From: Chitinophaga pinensis
Lineage (GTDB): Bacteria > Pseudomonadota > Gammaproteobacteria > Burkholderiales > SG8-41
Direction of reading: 5' to 3'
Assembly (NCBI GenBank): GCA_943329075.2
Contig: CALQCM020000027.1
Span: 1-54,290, forward strand
Length of the DNA: 54,290 bases
Shown one piece after another: positions 42,595 to 50,844 of this stretch (position 1 is its first letter; the number at the start of each line of letters is the position of its first letter). The position numbers and the translations under genes are program-made. Under the pieces are notes generated by a model that made no database searches, was not told the origin of the DNA, and saw only the letters and a program-made list of their open reading frames with translations.

Positions 42595-43428
42595 CTAGAG
42601 CATTTCCAGCGCCTGCGGCCCCGCCGGTGGCGGAAACAGGCCGTCGAGTTCGGCGCGCTGCGCGGCGGTCAGGGTAATGTCCAGCGCGGCGGCGTTTTCT
42701 TCGATGCGTGCGCGGTTGCCGCTTTTCGGAATCACGATCACGTCGTCGTTCGCCAGCAACCACGCCAGCGCCACCTGCGCCACCGTCAGGCCGTGGTGCC
42801 TGGCGAAATCGGCGAGCGGTTTTTTCTGCAACAGGCGCGCCTGCTCAAGCGGCGAGTAGGCCATCAGCGGCACGCGCTGCTCACGCAACCACGGCAGCAG
42901 ATCCCATTCGATGCCGCGGCGTGACAGGTTGTAGAGCAGTTGATTGGTGACCATGGCGTCGCCGCCCGCGCATTGCCACCATTCGCGCAAGTCGTTCAAA
43001 TCGAGATTGCTGACACCGTAGTGACGGATCTTGCCGGCGCGCTGCAATTGCGTGAATGCTTCCAGCGTTTCGCTGAACGGCTCGTTGCCGCGCCAGTGCA
43101 ACAAATAGAGATCGATACGGTCTGTTTTCAACCGCTTTAGACTTTGTTCGCAGGCCGCCAGCGTTCCGCGTTTGCTGGCGTGATTGGGCAACACCTTGCT
43201 GACCAGGAAAACCGTTTCGCGTTTGCCGGCAATCGCTTCAGCCACCAGCGCTTCGGCGCGGCCGTCGCCATACATCTCGGCGGTGTCGATCAGCGTCAGG
43301 CCGCGTTCGATGCCCGCCTGCAGCGCGGCGATTTCGGCGCTGCGTCTGGCGCGATCGTCGCCCATGTTCCAGGTGCCCTGGCCGAGCGCGGGCACGCGTT
43401 CGCCGTTCGGCAGCGCGACGGTTTTCAT
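42595..43428 (-). CDS. Aldo/keto reductase
   Basis: A 277-residue NADPH-dependent aldo/keto reductase with the full tetrad: Asp48 and Tyr53 (LIDTAEMYGDG), Lys78 (LVSKVLP) and His111 (LYLLHWRG). The cofactor segment VIPKSGNRARIEENAAAL is also typical. It is cytoplasmic. It lies upstream of a Bug gene on the same strand (52-bp gap) and ends with FPPPAGPQALEML. Substrate range is likely broad. Confidence 0.92.
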   Translation of the reverse strand: MKTVALPNGERVPALGQGTWNMGDDRARRSAEIAALQAGIERGLTLIDTAEMYGDGRAEALVAEAIAGKRETVFLVSKVLPNHASKRGTLAACEQSLKRLKTDRIDLYLLHWRGNEPFSETLEAFTQLQRAGKIRHYGVSNLDLNDLREWWQCAGGDAMVTNQLLYNLSRRGIEWDLLPWLREQRVPLMAYSPLEQARLLQKKPLADFARHHGLTVAQVALAWLLANDDVIVIPKSGNRARIEENAAALDITLTAAQRAELDGLFPPPAGPQALEML

Positions 43429-43511
43429 ATTGTGAACTCAGCGAGCGGGGTCATTGCGTGCATGATACGACGCGCGGCGCCTACGCGCCGTACGCCATGC
43501 AAACACAATGA

Positions 43512-43581
43512 TTTTGTGGCGCAGGCGACCCGCCTGCGTCAATGCACGGTGCTTCCCGCAGGCGGGTCGCCTGCGCCACAA
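43512..43581. repeat. GGCGCAGGCGACCCGCC inverted repeat pair
   Basis: TTTTGTGGCGCAGGCGACCC at the left and GGGTCGCCTGCGCCACAA at the right form long inverted arms around a short centre. It is the same family as 13744-13836. Here too it is just upstream of a Bug gene, whose start is 56 bp away. Confidence 0.75.
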
Positions 43582-43636
43582 CAACCCGCGCAATCGGGGC
43601 GCGTTATACTGCCGGCCTTTGACGCCGGAGGGGCTT

Positions 43637-44599
43637 ATGCAATTCAGACCACATCATTTCGCGTTGACGCTATTGCTGGCAACGATAGCGGCTGGCGCTA
43701 CTGCGCAAAATTATCCGTCGCGCCCGGTCCGCATGCTGTGCCCGATCTTACCCGGCGGCGGGCTTGATGTGATCGCGCGCGCGATTGCGCCGGGGCTGTC
43801 GGAGAATCTGAAAACCTCGGTGGTAGTCGATAACCGGCCCGGCGCCAGCGGCGCGATCGCAATGGAAGTGACGGCCAATGCCGCGCGCGACGGCTACACC
43901 TTCGTCATCATGAGCGTCACCGCGGTGATCTATCCGGAGCTGAACAAGACGCCCTACAACGTCGTGCGTGATTTCGCACCGGTAACCCAGGTCTCGGCGT
44001 CACCCTATGTGCTGGCGGTGCATCCGTCGCTGCCCGGAACACTGGCCGATTTCATCAGCCATGCAAAAGCCAACCCGGGCAAGTTCACCTATGGCTCGTC
44101 GGGGATTGCCTCGCTGCAGCAGCTCTCCGCCGAACTGTTCTCATCGATGACGGGTATCAAGCTCGTGCACATACCCTACAAGGGGATAGGCGCGGCGTTT
44201 CCCGATTTGATCGCCGGCCGCACGCATTTGACGTTTTCGAGCACGGCCTCGCTTGCCGGCCTCTTCCGCGCGAAATATCTGCGCCCGCTCGCCGTGACGA
44301 CGGCGCAGCGCACACCGATGCTGCCGGAAGTGCCGACGATGGCCGAGGCCGGACTGCCCGGATTCGTCGTCACGCAATGGCACGGCCTGCTGGCGCCCGC
44401 CGGCACGCCGCGTGCCATCACCGAGCGCGTGCAGCAGGGTGTCGCCGCGGTGCTGAAGCAACCCGACGTGCTCGCACGCCTCGCTGCCGACGGCACCGAC
44501 GCAGTCGGCAGCACGCCGGCGCAATTCGCCACCCACATGAATGCCGAACGCGCGAAATGGATCAAGGCGATCAAGGACGCCGGCATCACGATTCAGTAA
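43637..44599 (+). CDS. Bug-family (TTT) solute-binding protein
   Basis: A 320-residue Bug receptor from ATG 43637 after CCGGAGGGGCTT. The upstream frame runs through the repeat and is not used. Signal peptide ALTLLLATIAAGATAQ; mature start YPSRPVRMLCPILPGGGLD with an unusual Cys before the glycine loop. C-terminus KDAGITIQ. It is convergent with the Bug gene at 44660 across a half copy of the repeat. Confidence 0.9.
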   Translation: MQFRPHHFALTLLLATIAAGATAQNYPSRPVRMLCPILPGGGLDVIARAIAPGLSENLKTSVVVDNRPGASGAIAMEVTANAARDGYTFVIMSVTAVIYPELNKTPYNVVRDFAPVTQVSASPYVLAVHPSLPGTLADFISHAKANPGKFTYGSSGIASLQQLSAELFSSMTGIKLVHIPYKGIGAAFPDLIAGRTHLTFSSTASLAGLFRAKYLRPLAVTTAQRTPMLPEVPTMAEAGLPGFVVTQWHGLLAPAGTPRAITERVQQGVAAVLKQPDVLARLAADGTDAVGSTPAQFATHMNAERAKWIKAIKDAGITIQ

Positions 44600-44605
44600 T
44601 TGGCT

Positions 44606-44632
44606 AGCGTGGCGCAGGCGCCCCGCCTGCGA
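44606..44632 (+). repeat. Half copy of the GGCGCAGGCGACCCGCC repeat
   Basis: GCGTGGCGCAGGCGCCCCGC followed by CTGCGAAG, a single arm of the family at 13744 and 43512, between two convergent Bug genes. Confidence 0.6.
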
Positions 44633-44659
44633 AGAAGCACACCACCATGAACGGAGCCG

Positions 44660-45604
44660 TTACTCGCGCAAGCCCGCTTCATCGATCAACCGGCCCATGC
44701 GCGCCATTTCGCCCTTGATCACGGCGGTCGCCTCCTGCGGCGTGCTGGCAATCACTTCGAGCCCGGCCGCGAACAAACGTTCTTTCACCTCGGGCTGGTT
44801 GAGCGCGCGCGCGACTTCGGCGTGAATGCGCGCGATCACCGCGGGCGGCGTCTTCGCCGGCGCAAACAGCGCGGTGCGCGACTGCGATTCGTAACCGGGC
44901 ACTCCGGCTTCCGCCATCGTCGGTAGCCCCGGCACAATGGCCGATGGCTCAAAGCTCGTCACGGCAAGCGCGCGCAAGCGGCCCTGTTTGATATGTTGCG
45001 TCACCGAGCCGGCGGTCGGAAACATGACGTGGATCTGGCCGCCGATGACAGCATTGATCGCCGCACCCGCGCCCTTGAAGGCGATGCGTTCGATTTTCGC
45101 ACCCGTCATCGACTTGAATAGCTCGGCGGCCAGATGATTGCCCGAGCCGCTCGAACTCGACGCGTAGTTCAATTCGCCCGGCCGCGCCTTCGCCAGCGCG
45201 ACGAGCTGCGCCACCGTCGTCACCGGCAGCGACGGATGCACCGCCAGCAGATTCGGTGAATTCACCGTCAATGCGATCGGCGCGAAATCGCGCAGCGGTT
45301 CCCACGGCGTATTGCGACGGAACAGCGGGATGATCCACAAGGGGCTGGTGTAATGCAGCAGCACGTGACCGTCGGGCACGGCCTGTTGCACGATCTCGAC
45401 ACCGATGATGCCGCGGTTCTCGACGATCGCCGGCTGGCCGAGATTGTTTGCCAGTGCCTGCGTCATGAAGCGCGATGCAATGTCGGAGGCGCCACCGGCT
45501 TCGGTGGTGATCATGCGAATGACGCGGTTCGGAAAGTTCTGCGCGCCGGCCGTGCCTGCGCAGATGCCGAAGATGACAATCGGAAACAACAGCGCGCGCA
45601 TCAT
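44660..45604 (-). CDS. Bug-family (TTT) solute-binding protein
   Basis: A 314-residue Bug receptor. The ATG at 45604 overlaps the stop of the preceding Bug gene (ATGATG shared with TGA), a classic coupling arrangement. Signal peptide RALLFPIVIFGICAGTAGAQ; mature start FPNRVIRMITTEAGGASD; C-terminus DEAGLRE. It is the last gene of a four-gene run of binding proteins. Confidence 0.9.
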   Translation of the reverse strand: MMRALLFPIVIFGICAGTAGAQNFPNRVIRMITTEAGGASDIASRFMTQALANNLGQPAIVENRGIIGVEIVQQAVPDGHVLLHYTSPLWIIPLFRRNTPWEPLRDFAPIALTVNSPNLLAVHPSLPVTTVAQLVALAKARPGELNYASSSSGSGNHLAAELFKSMTGAKIERIAFKGAGAAINAVIGGQIHVMFPTAGSVTQHIKQGRLRALAVTSFEPSAIVPGLPTMAEAGVPGYESQSRTALFAPAKTPPAVIARIHAEVARALNQPEVKERLFAAGLEVIASTPQEATAVIKGEMARMGRLIDEAGLRE

Positions 45605-46587
45605 TCGACCCTGAGGCCCGACACCTTCACCGCGCGACGCATCGTCTCGATCTGGCGGCGGATGTGTTCCGCGTATTCCGCAGCGGTGGAACCGAGCGGA
45701 TCGGCACCGAGTTCGCCAATGCGTTCGCGGAATGCGGTGTCTTTCAGCAGGCGCAGTTGTTCGGCATTCAACCGCGCGATGATGTCGCGCGGCGTGCCGG
45801 CCGGTGCGGCGAGGCCATACCAGCCCGTCCATTCGTAACCGGGCACGGTTTCGGCAATCGCCGGCAGGTCGGGGGCCACCTGCGTGCGCGTCGCACTGGT
45901 CACACCGAGCGCGCGGATCTTGCCGCCCTTCAACGACGGGATCACCGCCGTCGCCACCAGCACGGCAAGCTGCAACTGCCCAGCCATCGTATCGGTGAGC
46001 GCCTGCGGCGTGCCTTTATATGGCACGTGCACGATTTCAATGCCGCTCATGCTGCGAAACAATTCCGTCGCCAGATGCGACGCGGTGCCGGTGCCGGGCG
46101 TGCCGTAATTAATGCTGCCGGGTTTGCCTTTGGCATACGCGATCAACTCGCGCATGTTATTGACCGGCAACGCTGCATTGACCACCAGGATCAGCGGTGT
46201 CGAGGCAATGAGGCTGATCGGCGCGAAATCGGCCGCCAGATCGTAGCCCAGCGATTTGCGACGGTTTTCGACCAGCGCGGCGGCATTGGCCTGCTGCGAG
46301 GTGATCATCAGCAGCGTGTAACCGTCGGGTGCGGCGTGTGCAACGATTTCCGCGCCGATGTTGCCGCTGGCACCGGCACGGTTATCGATGACGATCTGCT
46401 GGCCCAGCGCCTGCGTCAGGCGGTCCGCGACGATCCGCGTCATCACGTCCGCCCCCGAACCTGCGGTATTGGTGACGACGATGCGGATCGGCCGCAGCGG
46501 GTACGGCCCCCCGGCCGCATGCACAGCACCGCACAACCACAACAGCAGCGCGATTGACGTGCGTGCATTGGCAATCACCGTGCGCAC
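45601..46587 (-). CDS. Bug-family (TTT) solute-binding protein
   Basis: A 328-residue Bug receptor, GTG start at 46587 (a second GTG at 46578 is possible; neither has a strong ribosome site). Signal peptide SIALLLWLCGAVHA; mature start YPLRPIRIVVTNTAGSGAD; C-terminus VSGLRVE. It begins 13 bp after the ModA-like stop and overlaps the next Bug start by 4 bases, so translation of the three is probably coupled. Confidence 0.9.
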   Translation of the reverse strand: MRTVIANARTSIALLLWLCGAVHAAGGPYPLRPIRIVVTNTAGSGADVMTRIVADRLTQALGQQIVIDNRAGASGNIGAEIVAHAAPDGYTLLMITSQQANAAALVENRRKSLGYDLAADFAPISLIASTPLILVVNAALPVNNMRELIAYAKGKPGSINYGTPGTGTASHLATELFRSMSGIEIVHVPYKGTPQALTDTMAGQLQLAVLVATAVIPSLKGGKIRALGVTSATRTQVAPDLPAIAETVPGYEWTGWYGLAAPAGTPRDIIARLNAEQLRLLKDTAFRERIGELGADPLGSTAAEYAEHIRRQIETMRRAVKVSGLRVE

Positions 46588-46600
46588 CCGGACTGGTTGA

Positions 46601-47275
46601 TTACGCCGGCTCCATGCCCGCTTTGCGAATGGTGGCGGCCGCCGCCGGCGCGGTCAGGTATTTGATCAGCGCCACGGCGGAATCCGGGTGCGCCGCGCCG
46701 CGATGCACCGCCGCCGAAAACGTGGTGATCTTCTGTACGTCGGATGACAACGGCCCGACCAGATCGATGCCCGGCACCGGCAACAGTTCGCACACCTGCT
46801 GAAAAGCGAGTTCGGCTTCACCGCGCGCGCACACCGCGCCGGCCGGTTCGCCTTTCACCACGACGAGCTTCGCGGCGACCTCCGAGGCAATGCCCCAGCG
46901 CTCGAACAGGTCTTTCAGATAAATGCCGCTGGGTCCGGTCGAATACACCACGGACTTTGCCGCCAGCACGGCGCGCTTTAACGCCTCACCGGAACTGATG
47001 TCGGGTTTCGGCGCACCGGCGCGCACTGCGACACCGATCCCCGAGGTGGCCAGATTGGTGCGCGCAATAAGGCGGCCGTGTTTGATCAGTTCGTCGATGG
47101 CCGTGGCCGACATGATAGCCATATCAACAATTTCGCCGTCCTTCAATTTTTTCATCATGTCCACGCTGGGCGTCCACAGCGTGGCGACCTTGTGGCCGCT
47201 GGATTTTTCGAATCCCGGCACCAGTTCTTCGTAAGCGGCCTTGAATGCCGCCGTCTGCATCACCCTGATTTCCAT
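46601..47275 (-). CDS. ModA-like (molybdate-type) binding protein without signal peptide
   Basis: A 224-residue homologue of the molybdate/type-2 periplasmic binding proteins. It keeps VDMAIMSATAIDELIKHG, TNLATSGIGVAVRAG, STGPSGIYLKDLFERWGI and GEAELAFQQVCELLPVPGI. It starts at the first strand (MEIRVMQTAAFKAAYEELVP) with GGAGC just upstream and has no leader, so export is not expected. No ModB/ModC genes are near. It is sandwiched between Bug genes on the same strand. A cytoplasmic ligand-binding role is inferred. Confidence 0.82.
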   Translation of the reverse strand: MEIRVMQTAAFKAAYEELVPGFEKSSGHKVATLWTPSVDMMKKLKDGEIVDMAIMSATAIDELIKHGRLIARTNLATSGIGVAVRAGAPKPDISSGEALKRAVLAAKSVVYSTGPSGIYLKDLFERWGIASEVAAKLVVVKGEPAGAVCARGEAELAFQQVCELLPVPGIDLVGPLSSDVQKITTFSAAVHRGAAHPDSAVALIKYLTAPAAAATIRKAGMEPA

Positions 47276-47352
47276 GCCTGCTCCAGTCTGATTTTGTTTA
47301 TTGTCGCGCGCAATTGCGCATGCGCTGCGAGTGTATCACCGGCTGTGATTCG

Positions 47353-48318
47353 CTAATCCGGCAGCGCACCCGACGCTTTGATCAGTTGCCGGCTCTGCTC
47401 AATCTGCGCCGCAAGATAACTGCCGAATTCCTGCGCACTGGCCGGCGCCGCGAGTTCTGCGCCGAGCGAGACAAGGCGCTCCTGCATTTCCGCGGAGCGC
47501 ATCGCGCGGCCGATCTCGGCGTTGAGTTTTACAACAATCTCCGGCGGTGTGCGCGCCGGCGCCACCAGCCCGTACCAGCCGATCACTTCATATCCGGGAA
47601 TGCTGTCGGCAATGGTCGGCAGTTCGGGTGCCAGCGGCGTGCGTTTCAGGCTCGTCACCGCCAGCCCGCGCAAGCGCCCGCTGCGCACCGCCGGCAGCAC
47701 CGCGGGTACCACGGTGAAGGTGAAATGAATCTGGCCCGCGGCAGTATCGGTATAGGCCTGCACGATGGTCTTGAACGGAATGTCAGTGATGCCGACTCCG
47801 GTCATCGATTTCAGCCGCTGCAAGGCGAGGCCGGCCGGTGAACCCGCGCCTGAAGTGCCGCCCTGCAACTGCCCGGGACGTGCTTTCGCCAGCGCCACCA
47901 GTTCCTTCACCGATTTCGCCGGCACCGAGGGATGCACCACCAGCACGAACGGTGTCGACGCCATCAACGCCACCGGCGCGAAATCCTTGATCGGGTCATA
48001 GGTGAGTTTGTCGTAGAGCGCCGAGCCGATGGCAAATTGCGAGGTCACCATCATCAGCGTGTAACCATCGGCGGCCGACCGCGCGACGTGCTCGGCGGCG
48101 ATGCGACCGGTGGCGCCAACACGCGCGTCAACAATCACCTGCTGGCCCCAGGCCTCGGTCAGGCGCTGCCCGACGAGACGCGCCATGAGATCGGGGCCCG
48201 AACCGAAGCTGGTGACAACGATGCGGATCGGTTTGAGCGGATAGTTCTGCGCGTCGGCAGCACCAGCCAGCACTAACGACAACAATACGGGGGTGAATAT
48301 GGAAATATATAGTCTCAT
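47353..48318 (-). CDS. Bug-family (TTT) solute-binding protein
   Basis: A 321-residue Bug receptor from ATG 48318 with GGAGGAGCG directly upstream. Signal peptide RLYISIFTPVLLSLVLAGAADAQ; mature start YPLKPIRIVVTSFGSGPD, similar to its neighbour at 45601 (IRIVVTNTAGSGAD). C-terminus KASGALPD. It is the first gene of the Bug/ModA-like/Bug/Bug series and is divergent from the PrpD gene at 48424. Confidence 0.9.
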   Translation of the reverse strand: MRLYISIFTPVLLSLVLAGAADAQNYPLKPIRIVVTSFGSGPDLMARLVGQRLTEAWGQQVIVDARVGATGRIAAEHVARSAADGYTLMMVTSQFAIGSALYDKLTYDPIKDFAPVALMASTPFVLVVHPSVPAKSVKELVALAKARPGQLQGGTSGAGSPAGLALQRLKSMTGVGITDIPFKTIVQAYTDTAAGQIHFTFTVVPAVLPAVRSGRLRGLAVTSLKRTPLAPELPTIADSIPGYEVIGWYGLVAPARTPPEIVVKLNAEIGRAMRSAEMQERLVSLGAELAAPASAQEFGSYLAAQIEQSRQLIKASGALPD

Positions 48319-48423
48319 CGCTCCTCCACTGCTTTTCTTATAGCTTCTATTGTGAGCCAACCGCAAGCTGAGTCAACCGCGACCGCCTGTCGTAAACTCG
48401 CAAGCCTGACCACAGGAACAACC

Positions 48424-49788
48424 ATGACCACGCTTGCCGAAAAACTCGCCGCGTATGCGGTCTCACTCCGTTACGAAGACCTGCCACCCGCCGTCGTGCA
48501 CCAGGCCAAACGCCTGATCGTCGACACGCTCGGCTGCGCGCTCGGCGGCCACAACAGCGAACCGGTGCGCATCGCGCGCGCTCAGGCCGCCACGGTAACC
48601 AGCACGCAGCCGGCGACCATCCTCTGCAGCGGCGAACGCACGAGCGCCGACCTCGCCGCCTTCGCCAACGGTTCAATGATCCGCTACCTCGATTTCAACG
48701 ACGGCTACACCGGCCGCGAGGCGGGGCATCCGAGCGACAGCGTCGCCGCGTTGCTCGCCGCCGCCGAACTGGGCAATGCCAACGGCCGCGAGCTGATCGT
48801 CACCACGGTGATCGCCTACGAAATGTTCTGCCGCATGTGCGACACCATCAACTTCAAACCGATGGGCTTCGACCACGTCACCATCGGCGCCATGGCCAGC
48901 GTGCTCGGCGTGGCGCGCCTGCTGAAACTACCGGTGGAAAAAGTCACCCATGCGCTCAATCTGACGGTGGCGGCCAATGTCGCACTGTATCAGACGCGCA
49001 TCGGCAACGTCTCAATGTGGAAGGGCTGCGCCTATGCGAATTCCAGCCGCAACGCGATCTTCGCCGCGCAGATGGCGCAGCGCGGCATGACCGGCCCCTC
49101 GCCGGTGTTCGAAGGCCGCGGCGGTTATTTCACCGCGGTGACGCGCCAGCCGGTGGAACTCGCCCCCTTCGGCGGCAACGGACAACCTTTCCGCATCATG
49201 GATTGTCTGATCAAGCGTTACCCGCTTGGCCAGTATTCACAGTCAGTGGTGCAGGCGGCCCTCGAAGCGCGCGCGTTGGTAAAAGACATCAACGAGATCG
49301 AGTCGATCGACGTGCGTACACTGCACACCGCGATCGAAATGATGGCCGGCGACATCGACAAATGGCGCCCCGCCAATCGCGAAACGGCGGATCACAGCAT
49401 GCCCTACACCGCCGGCGTCGCACTTAAATACGGCTGCATCGACGTCAAATATTTTGATGATCCCTATCTGCACGATCCGGCACTGCTGGAACTCGTGGGC
49501 CGCATCAAATGTGGCGAGTCGGAAGAAGCCAATCAACGCGAGCCCGAGGCCATGCTGTGCGATCTGACGGTGACGCTACGCAATGGCAAGCGCGAAGACA
49601 TCCGCGTCGAATACCACCGCGGGCACCCGCGCAATCCGATGCCGGACGTGGAGATCGAGGAGAAATTCCGCGAGCTTGCCGGCGATCAATTACCGAAAAT
49701 GCAGTGTGATGCGCTGCTGGCGCGGTTGTGGAGCCTCGACTCGTTAGAGAATATGGGCGAGCTTTTTGCGCTGACGCGCTGCAAATAA
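48424..49788 (+). CDS. MmgE/PrpD family protein
   Basis: A 454-residue MmgE/PrpD protein from ATG 48424 (CAGGAAC upstream). It contains KRLIVDTLGCALGG, YLDFNDGYTGREAGHPSDSV, MWKGCAYANSSRNA and a C-terminal EKFRELAGDQLPKMQ. It is clearly different from the first PrpD at 2308 and not a recent duplicate. Divergent from the Bug gene at 47353, as the first PrpD is from the Bug gene at 1165, so the pair Bug/PrpD recurs. It is the last gene before the accessory island. Confidence 0.88.
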   Translation: MTTLAEKLAAYAVSLRYEDLPPAVVHQAKRLIVDTLGCALGGHNSEPVRIARAQAATVTSTQPATILCSGERTSADLAAFANGSMIRYLDFNDGYTGREAGHPSDSVAALLAAAELGNANGRELIVTTVIAYEMFCRMCDTINFKPMGFDHVTIGAMASVLGVARLLKLPVEKVTHALNLTVAANVALYQTRIGNVSMWKGCAYANSSRNAIFAAQMAQRGMTGPSPVFEGRGGYFTAVTRQPVELAPFGGNGQPFRIMDCLIKRYPLGQYSQSVVQAALEARALVKDINEIESIDVRTLHTAIEMMAGDIDKWRPANRETADHSMPYTAGVALKYGCIDVKYFDDPYLHDPALLELVGRIKCGESEEANQREPEAMLCDLTVTLRNGKREDIRVEYHRGHPRNPMPDVEIEEKFRELAGDQLPKMQCDALLARLWSLDSLENMGELFALTRCK

Positions 49789-49822
49789 ATCAGATGCCCC
49801 CAAGCAAACCACTCCCCACTGT

Positions 49823-50341
49823 TCAATGACGTGACAACGGGATGGGGCCGGACAGAAGCGTACCGAGTTTCTGATCCCGATACAGGGCTGCTCCGTGTTC
49901 CTCTCTAACAAGTTCTAGCCTTTTGCTGATGGCAATCTCGTCTAGGCTTCTGTACCCAGCCAGACACGCATCGCGTCGGAAATATTTTGGAACGGCAAAC
50001 TTTTCCCCCTCTTGCTCGGTAACATGCCAACAGACCTGGAAATTTCCGGGCGCGTGGCTCGTCTCTAGCCATAGACAAGGCGTCCAAGCAGCGCCACCGT
50101 GAATAAAAACGGCTACGTCAGCAGCAAACTCCGTTGAGACGTCTAGCCCGTAGTCGGGCATCGACATCAATGTGCAAAACGCGTCATCGGTCTCGAAATA
50201 GGCGATTCGCGATACCGTGCCATCGCTGCAAAATGACCCATTGCTCCAGTTGGCCCGAAGCCCGAGTACGCCACCGGGATATTTTCGCTCCAGGACTTCG
50301 TTCTCGAAGACGAGGCTTACACCCTCAAGTAATACGGCCAT
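49823..50341 (-). CDS. Hypothetical protein of the accessory island
   Basis: A 172-residue soluble protein I do not recognise. The ATG at 50341 has AAGGAG eight bases upstream, which supports expression. It has YPGGVLGLRANWSNGSFCSDG and a WTPCLWLETSHAPG segment, no signal peptide and no repeats. Codon usage is less GC-biased than in the preceding genes. It is downstream of the 50354 gene on the same strand by 12 bp, so both are probably one operon. Confidence 0.65.
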   Translation of the reverse strand: MAVLLEGVSLVFENEVLERKYPGGVLGLRANWSNGSFCSDGTVSRIAYFETDDAFCTLMSMPDYGLDVSTEFAADVAVFIHGGAAWTPCLWLETSHAPGNFQVCWHVTEQEGEKFAVPKYFRRDACLAGYRSLDEIAISKRLELVREEHGAALYRDQKLGTLLSGPIPLSRH

Positions 50342-50353
50342 AGAGTCTTCTCC

Positions 50354-50632
50354 TTAGTTCCGGTTAATGCGCTTGGTTCGGTGACCGACCGATACGACCG
50401 CCCCGTTATCGGCAATCACGGCGTATGCATCCAATTGCCGCTCGATCTTCTTGAGCTGCTCCGCACCATATTGGTGACTTAGACGTTGGCGCGACCGTTT
50501 GTCGAAATACAAAATGGTCGCGCCCCGGTGGTCGTGCTCCTTGGCCCCGCAATGAAACAACATCTCGACGGTCTGGGCCTTGATTCCGCGTTGCTGCATG
50601 CGGGTAACGGCATGTTGGGTCAGGTTTTCCAT
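50354..50632 (-). CDS. Small DUF4258-like protein
   Basis: A 92-residue basic protein from ATG 50632, chosen because GGAGG lies eight bases upstream. It opens NLTQHAVTRMQQRGIKAQTV, a pattern (H..xRmxxRgi) like DUF4258/BrnT-fold proteins, and ends ADNGAVVSVGHRTKRINRN. Such folds include RNase toxins, but no antitoxin is evident, and the neighbour at 49823 is too large for one. Assignment is tentative. Confidence 0.6.
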   Translation of the reverse strand: MENLTQHAVTRMQQRGIKAQTVEMLFHCGAKEHDHRGATILYFDKRSRQRLSHQYGAEQLKKIERQLDAYAVIADNGAVVSVGHRTKRINRN

Positions 50633-50681
50633 TGCGCACACCTCCGCCTTGTTGTCAGAGCGTGCAGCTTATGCCATTTGG

Positions 50682-50772
50682 TAGACCACAGAATGAGCTA
50701 CCAATGAATTTTTCTACTTCCGGCGCGGGACATCTGCGAAATAGGCTTGTTGGTAGCTCAATATATGGTCTA
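50682..50772. repeat. Imperfect inverted repeat in a divergent promoter region
   Basis: Left arm 50682-50704 (TAGACCA, 5 unmatched bases, TGAGCTACCAA) and right arm 50750-50772 (TTGGTAGCTCA, 5 bases, TGGTCTA) match at 18 of 23 positions, with a 45-base spacer. It occupies the 212-bp gap between the divergent small-protein gene and the nuclease/helicase gene. It could be a regulator-binding pair, a hairpin, or the ends of a short inserted element. Confidence 0.6.
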
Positions 50773-50844
50773 CTGCTCATGCTATCGTTTTTCCCCTGAG
50801 CTTCTGGAATCATCCGGAAAGCGGATAGCGAGAAAACAACAACT

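Noticed and set aside
50354..50632. Toxin half of a toxin-antitoxin pair
   Set aside because: No small DNA-binding partner is adjacent; the resemblance to BrnT/DUF4258 is too weak for such a claim.
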